Shown here: in pieces, positions 49,901 to 58,900 of the stretch | How the letters are laid out: each line of letters opens with the position of its first letter | Position numbering within the stretch: position 1 is the stretch's first letter | Source of the DNA: Cryptomeria japonica | Taxonomy: Eukaryota; Streptophyta; Pinopsida; Cupressales; Cupressaceae | Assembly: GCF_030272615.1 (NCBI RefSeq) | Contig: NC_081413.1 | Coordinates: 559,959,945 to 560,023,944 of the forward strand | Length of the DNA: 64,000 nucleotides | Reading direction: 5' to 3' | Notes under the pieces: model-generated | What the model was told of the DNA's origin: nothing | Seen by the model: the letters and a program-made list of their open reading frames with translations, nothing else | Databases searched by the model: none | Made by a program: the position numbers and the translations under genes

Positions 49901-52900
49901 GAAGGACTAGGAAACTTAAGTTATAACATTCTAGAACAACACAGTACATGTTGATTTCCATGCAGTTGTGAATATTATCAGATGTGAAGGTTGCCAAGTA
50001 AGTTTTTAGAAGGAATGAAAGACTAATTTGAAGGTGTAATTAAATGTGTATTTTACGCATTTTGAAGTTTCCATTGTTGTGCAAATTTATGCAAAGTTAT
50101 TTAGCATTAGGACTCAATCACCAAGCATTTTGAGAATTTCTTCATGGTATTAAAGCTAGTAATGCTGGAGAAAAATCATGCAGCCTAGAGAAAAAAATTC
50201 AGAGATTTTATTGAAAATTGTGAAGGTTTTTTTTTGTGGAGTCATAGGAATTCTTTTTTTGTATAAAAATTGTTGCCAGGGACAAGGGTGAAATCACGAT
50301 TTTTGCACCTAGTTTGCAAAAAATGTCACAAAAGTTTTTTGTGTTGAAAAATCAGACCCAATATAAGTGTAAAAACAGAGTGAGAAAAATAGGAAAAATC
50401 ATGGTTGGGCAAGTTTCACAAGCAAGATTTGTGCAAAAATCAAGACTTTTTTTGGCATGATAAATCACTCTCTTTAATTGTTAAAAATTTGCAGCTCAGA
50501 TGATTTCAATTTGCATCAGGGTTTTCTACTTTTCTAAACTAATTTTTTCAAAGAAAATAAAACCCATGACCAAAGGTGAAGCAAATCCGCAACACTAGGG
50601 TTTGTGAAGCATGACACCTAGGTAGCAGCTTGCAAGTTTTAAACTTTTATGTGATGGTTTTTGTTATCTTTTGAGCCATTTTTTTCTGAAAACACACAGC
50701 CAAGGGTTCATCAAGCCAGTAAAGATATATTTTGAGTTATAGCCACAACTTGGGTTTGTAGGAGTTTATGAGCCGCAACTAGTCTTTTGAACCAATGGCA
50801 AACTAAATTATTTCAGCAGTGTCTATGAAAGACATATAGGTGGGGTTTCAATAGTTTGTACCCTATGGCTTTGAGACAAGAACGGAGTAAAACATCAAAG
50901 GTAAGGAAAAGAGAGAGGATTTATCCTCATAAGGAAGAACTTGAATAGAATCAAGTGTTCTAGTTGTCATGTGTTTGATCATTATGCATCACAATGTCTA
51001 GACAAGAAGTAGAAGCCTCTATAGAAACTTGGTTGAATGAATTTGCTACCAAGCTTGAGGAGTTCTCAATTGTTTCTTGTCTTTCTATTAACTCAGTTCT
51101 GAGGAATGCTTGGTGGGTATGTGGACAAAGGGGCCTTTAGGCATATGACATCAACCTAAGAATATTTTACCAAATTCAAGAAACAGAATTTTGGAGTTTG
51201 TTGGTTGAAAATTTTGTACACTCGTGAAAGCAAACATAATTGTGGCTTCAACCACAATGTGTGAGTATGAAACTCTCCTAATTAAGGGAAGGCTCCCCCT
51301 ATCTATCTAAAACTGAAATAAAAACAGGATGGGACAACAGTCTTCCTTCTTTCTTCAAGGAAGCCTTTATCCTTTTCTCTCCTTAGAAAAGTGATAGCAA
51401 GAAAATGTATAATAATGGTAACAACTTCAAATGAAAACGAGAGAAAGGAAATGAAGTTTCCTGAAAGCTCAAAGACTCCCGTCACTTCCTTCGAGACGGG
51501 ACAACAATATCAAGCTCAAAGACTTGACTATTGGAAGTCCTATCTACCCTTTGCTATACTAAATTTTACAACAAATAAAAAACAACAGCTCAAAGACTGG
51601 AATAATCTATTCTTTCAACACAAAGACAAGAACTAATGCAATCTCAAAGACTTGCTGCTCCTTCTAGAGATTTTCCTATTTTAATTAATCTTCTCTACTT
51701 GCAGCTCAAAGACTTCAAATCAGATTAGACTAAGCTCCTTTTAGAAACACTTTGCATAGAAGAAATAAAAAGATTCAAACTCAAATATGTAGCTCAAAGA
51801 CTCAAAACTTGAGTAATCCTTCTTTATTATTCTTCAAAAACTTTCAATTCACATACATAAGCTCAAAGACTTCTTGCTATAAATTTGGTAGAGTTTTTGC
51901 TTGCTTTCCAAAAAGATAAAAATTACAATAGACCCCTCAAGTATTTATAGAAGAGAAGCCTTGAGAAAAAGGTGGGAGGATCCTAACTAATTTGAGAGAT
52001 TCTCTCAACCACCAAGACTTATTCAATAACTAACTAAGACTTCATTAACTAACAAAGACTTATTCCAACTACAATCCTAATCGGACACAACTTGTAGTTG
52101 CCTTACATGTAATTACAAAAGTGCAAGTAATGTGTAACTTGCATTTTACAAAAGATACTTTTACATGTAACTTGTCAAAACAAAATTACAAATACATAAC
52201 TAAAACTATTCCATGTGTCTATAAACACGACTCTAACTGCATCATTCTTTGTCTGTGATGATCTTCATGTTGCTTCAAGATGCTAGAAGTTGAAGTATTC
52301 TGGATTGGTAAAGACATCTTGAACCGAAACGGGAACTTGCATCATTATCTTCTTGCTTGGGGTAGTACTAGATTTTCAAGAGGGAAAGAGCGCCTTCCTC
52401 TTTTCATGTCATGACCATCTTTGTCTTGAAAGCATTCTATGCTCTCAACCATGAATTGTTGTTGTATCTCTTCTTTGTATCACCCTTCATTCTTGAAATC
52501 TTCTTGCAAAATAAGGCCCATGCCTTAATCCATTGATTTGGTAGATCGTGTGTGCAAACCAGACTAACAAGGGAAGGGATAAATTGATGCAAAAATGGGC
52601 TCACCAGTGAATTTCGGGTTTTGGAAGTTGCATTACATGTGTGGGGAAAACAAGAGCATTAACTTACAATTGCGGGGAACAAACATGCAACTTCATATGT
52701 GTAATGGGTAACTACAAGTTTGCACTTGTAATTGGACCTTTAGAACTCATTTTCAAGTGTTTTTTTTATTGCATTTTGGACCAATTTCGGGTTCTGGATG
52801 GCTGACTGCAGGTAGACTTTAAATGGGGAAAATGAATGAAGGTGTGAAATGAATGGATGAAATGATATGTACGGATGATGGAAATGAATATGAAAAGATT

Positions 52901-55900
52901 TTGGGAAGATCATCTTCAAGAAAATGAGAAGAACTTTCAACATGTAATCCCGTTCTAGAAACCCGATTTTGAAAGGATGGGTATTTTTTCATCTTTGCAA
53001 CTTGGAATTTCAACAAAAGATGGTTAAATCTTTTATCCGTAAGGGAAGAACAATTATTTTCATCCAACTTGTAGTCGGGATTTAAAATACTAAATACAAG
53101 TAAATAGGGAAAACGGGGAAGAACAATGCAATTTTAAAATTGCTTTACAAAGGGGAAAATCTCTCTCACAAAACCGATTTTGGGGAAGAACCAACATATT
53201 TACAAAACATAGAGAAATGAAACAAGAAGAAAATAAATGTTACCTTGCTCCAATCTGAAAATGCTTTCTTCAAAAAGATGATCAATCTTTGAAAGAAGGA
53301 AGGAGAACTCTTAAAAAGAAATTAACCGCATTCCAAAACCCTAGCCACGTTTTTGAAAAAATGCCCAAAACTGAAAAACGTGGCGGCAAATGCAAGAGAA
53401 ATGGCATGGAAAATGGCCAAGACTCTTTCTAACCTCAACACCTTAGCATACCAGGCCAAAACGATTCATAAGATTGCTGATTCGTGGCATTTTTAGTGAA
53501 GAAAAACGTGGTTTTTTGGCAAAAACGTGTTTGCTGTTATAAACCTAAAAACCAGCAAACTTAACCTCCATGTGGCGTGAAAGGTGTCTAAAAATGCAAG
53601 GAAATAGGAAGGAATCCTAAACGCCTTCTATCTCCCAAAAAATCTCCACAAAAAATTGCCTAAAATCCTCAAAAAACGTTTTTCCTTGCAATTCGGGTTT
53701 TTTGGAACCAATAACAAGTTTTAATTTGTATGAACCAATGAAAATCGGGTTTTTTGGAGGAAATAACAAGTTTAAAATTCCACTTTTTCAACATGTTAGG
53801 CAAAATCGGGATTTTTTGACCAAATAGCAAGTTTAAAATGTCAAAAATGCACTTAATAAGCAAAATCGGGTTTTTGGAAACAAAGTGCAAGTTTTAAATT
53901 GTCACTTTTTCATCAACAAGGCAAAATCAGGTTTTAAAAATGCAATTACAAGTTTAAAATCCTCAAAAATGCACTTTATGAGCAAAATCGGGTTTTTTGG
54001 AGAGCTATGCAAGTTTAAAATCACTTGTAAAGGGGAAATAAAATCCCTACAACAAGTTAGAATTGCTTGCACACATGTAATGGGGGTTTAAAATCCCTAT
54101 TACATATAAAAACCATTAAAGTAGGGGTTTTTGGAGAGAACAACAAATTTACTTGTAACTTAACCAAAAAATCCCTATTTTAACTAAAAAAGACCAAAAA
54201 ACAATAAAAATAATACAAACAATAAAAGGGAAATTTAAAACAAATTACAAGTTTTCATTTTTTTAATAAAGTGCACATGTAATAAGCTAAAAATTTCCCT
54301 ACAAAGACCAAAACAATGGAAATCATTAAACTTGCAGTTCAAGAAAAAATCTCCACCTGCAGTCGGGATTTTAAAACCCAATTGAAGGAAAGACAGAGCA
54401 AACGAACCCAGAATTCGACGAAATTTGAAACGTAGTTTGAGGATGGACTGAGGATTAAGCCAGTCCAAGGATTAGTCAAAATTCTGCCTCGGGAAGCATG
54501 CCATAGAGTAAAAATTTTCATTTTTTCACAAAAATTTCATGTAATGGTCCAAAAATGAGGACAACAGAGTTCAAGTTAAGTTTGATGATGATGCCAAGTA
54601 TCCAATAGTAGGAGTTGATACAATTCCCTTTCAACTACAATCAGGAATGTTTATAGAGTTTGATGATGTTTTGTTTGTTTCTAATCTCAAGAAGAATTTG
54701 CTTTTAGTTTCAGTGATGGAAGATAAGGGCTATGCAATTGAACTCAAGGATCAACAAGTTCTTATCAAATTGAAGGAATCTGGCCCAGATATAGCACGGG
54801 CAATAGGGTTAGAGAGGGGAATCTTTACAGTTAACAAGGTGAACTAGTTCTAGCATTGATAAATAAAATCAGTGATTTAGAGCCTTCTAGCTTCTAGGAA
54901 CCTGTAGATCAGCAGGTTTGGTTAGATGTCATGGTGGAAGGGTACACCTCTATCATATCAAACAATGTATGGGACATTGTGCAAAGACTGAAAGAAAAGT
55001 TAGTTGTGAATTCTAGGTGGCTCTATAAGATCAAGCATGCTACATTGGTATCAGTAAAAAGTACAAAGCGAGGTTTGTGGCAAGAGAGTTCCCCCAAAAG
55101 TTGGGAGTGGACTATGCAGAGGCTTTTGCTCCAATCACCAAATAGACTTCCATTAGAACAATTATATTTTTAGTTTTGGTCATGGGCTAGATAATAAATT
55201 AGATGGATGTTAAGACAGCTTTTCTAAATGGTTTCATTGAATAAGCATATATAGAGCAACATGAAGGTTTTGAGGTAAATGGGAAGGAATCCCATTGTTG
55301 TAGGCTTTAGAAAGCCTTGTATAGATCAAACAGGGACCCAACACATGGTATTTGAGAATGGATGAATATTTGCTAAGTACGGGCTTCAGTAAAAGTGAAG
55401 TAGATTCTAATCTTTATTATATAGTTTTTGTCAGTGATCTCCTTATTTTGATACTATATGTAGATGATTTGTTCATTGTAGGTGCAAAGCAGCTCATTGC
55501 AAGGTGCAAGGTAGATTTATTTGTTGAGTTTGAGATGGACATCGGCCTAAGAATTACTTTTTGGGATTAGAGGTTTGGCAAAGACTAGGAGAGATTTTCC
55601 TCAAGCAAGGTAACTATGCAGTTGAGGTCCTAATGCGATTTCGGATGGATCTTGCAGACCTATAGGCACACCTACGATCACTAATTTGAATTGTGTAACA
55701 TCTTCAGATCCAGAGGTGATTGAACCCATGTTGTACAAGTAATTGATAGGTTCCTTAATGTATTTAGTCAACACCAGACTATATATATGTTTTGCAATGA
55801 ACACCTTGAGTCAATTCATGGTGTGGGCAAGGAAAGAGCATTGAGTAGCAGAAAAACGTATGCTTAGATAGTAAAAGAAAATAATGGCATATGGTCTAAG

Positions 55901-58900
55901 ATATACTAGAGATGGTGAAGTGAAGTTGCAAGGGCATACAGACTCTGATTGGGCATGTAGTGCAGCAGATAGGAAGAGCACCTTGGGGTGTGAATTAGTT
56001 TGGGTTCAAGAATGGTATCCTAGTTCAACAAAAAGAAAACTTCAGTGGCATCAAGCATAGCAAAGGAAAAGTATATGACAGCTAGTACTATTATTTGTGA
56101 GTTTGTCATGTCCCCTCCCTGATTGTTACATATATATCCTAAATGACGTAATTATTGATATTAACTAATATAATAATTACCAATGAATGATTATTTGAAA
56201 TTTATTTATTTATTAATATTATTATTTAATTAATATTTATTACTAATAATATTCTTCAAATATTCAAATAAAAATAAATTTTATATATTATAAATTAAAA
56301 ACATAATTTATGTTAGGTTACAGCAACGATTAGTCATAAAGACTATCGATTTAAGGAAAGAGAATTGGCATTATTCAAATATGATTTGAATATAAAAATT
56401 ATGAATTATCAGGGACAAGTGCGATTAACTTATATGGCTTAATGTCATCGGCATCTATTCCCCTTGATGTGCCACTCAAAGGAAGTAAGCAAGCATTCAT
56501 ACGAGATCTGGTCCAAACATGAGAATGTAGGAAACAATGATAAAGGCCACCTCAGCAAGGATAACCCACGTGAGGACTATGAATGGAGCTTATCGCAAGT
56601 ATCACAGATTAATATTATCAAAGCCGTCAAACATTTAGTCAACACAAGCATCAAGCTGCTAAATAGTCGATGAAACTGAAAGGAATTATGGTATTAATAG
56701 ATTGATTGTAATCAAATTAAGTCATGAGGAGGCATCAACGATTATCATAGTGAAAGAATGGAAATTCTAACAGAATAATAATATAGAAGGAAACAATTAA
56801 TGAGCTGTTAAGAAGAATAACGAATTGAAGGAACGTGACCCTACTAAGTGACTTATCCTTCCAATCATACGATATAAGAGGGCAGTAGTAGAACTTTATC
56901 AAAGGGGAAGGGAAGGAATAGGGACAACGATGGAATAGATTGGGAATTATCATATATAGTATGTGCTCATAAAAGGAGGTCAGATTGCATCCATGTTGAT
57001 CACCATCAATTAGATCAGACCAGAATTGTTATTAAGTTACAGGCATTAACATACTTGTCCTGAGTGGTATGCATAGGGAAATTGAGGCTTTCAAAGACAA
57101 ATATTGGTGCAAAATTCCTTCCTTGCTAAGATGGAGTGTTGATTATTTTAGCTTGGATAGCAACTTCCGCACAAGTTCAATGTGAGTGTGCAAGAATTAG
57201 TCTATTTTGCATTTCACTTTGAAGGACTAAAGTGAGAGTCTTTTATTTAGTTAAATAGGTCTAAAGTGTAATTATTCATTAGTAATTTAGACTTATCTTC
57301 CAACTCATTCTAATTAGTGATAAGGATGTTGTAGTCAGCGTACAATGTCTATTGTTATGTTTGATAATATTGGTTATCTGACAATGTATTAATTGTTCGT
57401 ATTAAGTTGGTTTCAATCTCGGGTAGTTGTAAGTGTCGGTTAACAGTTGTGTTCCGCTTGGCAACCATCGGGTCCTTTAAATATATTGTGTACATCAAGG
57501 AAGGGATGATGATGTGGTTGGATAAACTGTAATTCTTGGCCGACCATCTCTGGTCTTCTTCTCTGTGATAATTTCATGTGCGAATAAAGATATATTTTAC
57601 TCCTGTATCTGGTATGCATTGGCATCTTTATTGTTACTTCCTCTATTTAATTTATCAAATATAGCAGTAAACAAATGCTTTTGTAATTGAAGCTAATTTT
57701 TAGAAGATTAATTTTTTTGCTGAATTAGTATAAAAATAGGAGAAAGAAGAATGTAAACCTTCAGAAGTTTTTGAAGAGTTGACAAAATATAGTTGTAATA
57801 GACTACAACAACATAGTGCATGTTGTTAATTTTCATGCAAATGTGAATTGATTGTGTAGGTTGCCTTGTATGTTTTCCAAAGGAATGAAAGACTGATTTG
57901 AAGGTGCAATTGTCTGTGTTTCTTTCCACATTTTGAAGTTTTCATTATTGTGTGACTTATGCAATGCTATGTACCATTAGGACATATCACCAAGTATCTT
58001 TGAAAATTTCTTCAAATTTGTGAAGATTTTATCTCAAAAACAGCTCACTATCTCCCGAATGCAGAGATTTGTCTATGGCTTCTTCAAATCCTCCTTGTCA
58101 ATTCCCAGGAATGACAGTTCAGCACATAAATGGAGGCTGGTCAGGATGCACAATCCATCGCAGTTGAGGAAATTTTCAGCTTTGTCTCCTTTGTAGTAGT
58201 TGGATTCAATGAATGTCATTGACAAGCTATGAAGTTAAAAGTCCTACATGTTGGTGTGAATAAGGTATTTTCACATAAATAATTCACTAGTGGGTCCTAT
58301 TCACATGCTTAAGTTAAATTAGGTCCTACAGAATCTTTCTGGAAATATTAGTTGTCAAATAAATCTATCTTTTGACATTTAATTCTTGAGTCCTAGGCCA
58401 TTTAATAATTGTCAAGATAGTTGTCTCATAACATAGGATTTAGACACATTACAATCTTGTCTATTCCTATCGCTCGACCTTGTCTTTATAAGCAAGGTAT
58501 CTTATATATTCAATCAATCCATTCAAGGATCTATAATCAAGCAAGCTATTTTTTCCATTCTCTCTTGTGGAAGGTTATTTTGTTTCGCAGGTGATCCTAG
58601 GGTGTGGGGAGTTCACAGTCAATTCCTACATTGCAGGCTTATTATGGTAATTTTCATTGAGTATCAGTTGTACTACATGTTCATCACTTTCAAGGGTGTC
58701 TTGATATAAGCAGTAATTACATTACTCTGTTTTTGTGTGGCTCTTCTATTCATAGATTTTAGCAATGGTAGGAGATTTGCTATAAAGTGCATTTTCCATC
58801 TCTAGTAGGAAACCGTTAGAATCCTTCTAGCCTAAGTCACAGGATACGGCGATTTTCATGGATGAGGTTCGAATTTAATCGAATTTCAAACTTCTATTAA

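Larger units (their letters stand above)
51260..54550. mobile_element. 3.3-kb insertion in the Copia protease region, LTR-like
   Basis: The Copia protease breaks near 51260 (TGTGAGTATG) and resumes near 54553 ([20 protein letters not shown]). Between them is non-coding DNA with two kinds of internal repeats and a TATA-like TATTTATAG near 51940. A target repeat could not be fixed exactly (CAATG against AAATG is the best seen), so both ends are approximate. Confidence 0.55.
49592..58014 (+). mobile_element. 8.4-kb Ty1/Copia retrotransposon, TSD AATTT
   Basis: The 5' LTR (49592-50144) and 3' LTR (57137-58014) share most of their sequence, and AATTT at 49587-49591 and 58015-58019 flanks the element. 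A primer-binding site TGGTATTAAAGC follows the 5' LTR (compare TGGTATCAGAGC of Copia elements). Remnants of gag, protease, reverse transcriptase and RNase H are in Copia order; the integrase is missing. Insertions lie at about 51260-54550, 56103-57060 and 57327-57673. It is dead. Confidence 0.93.
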
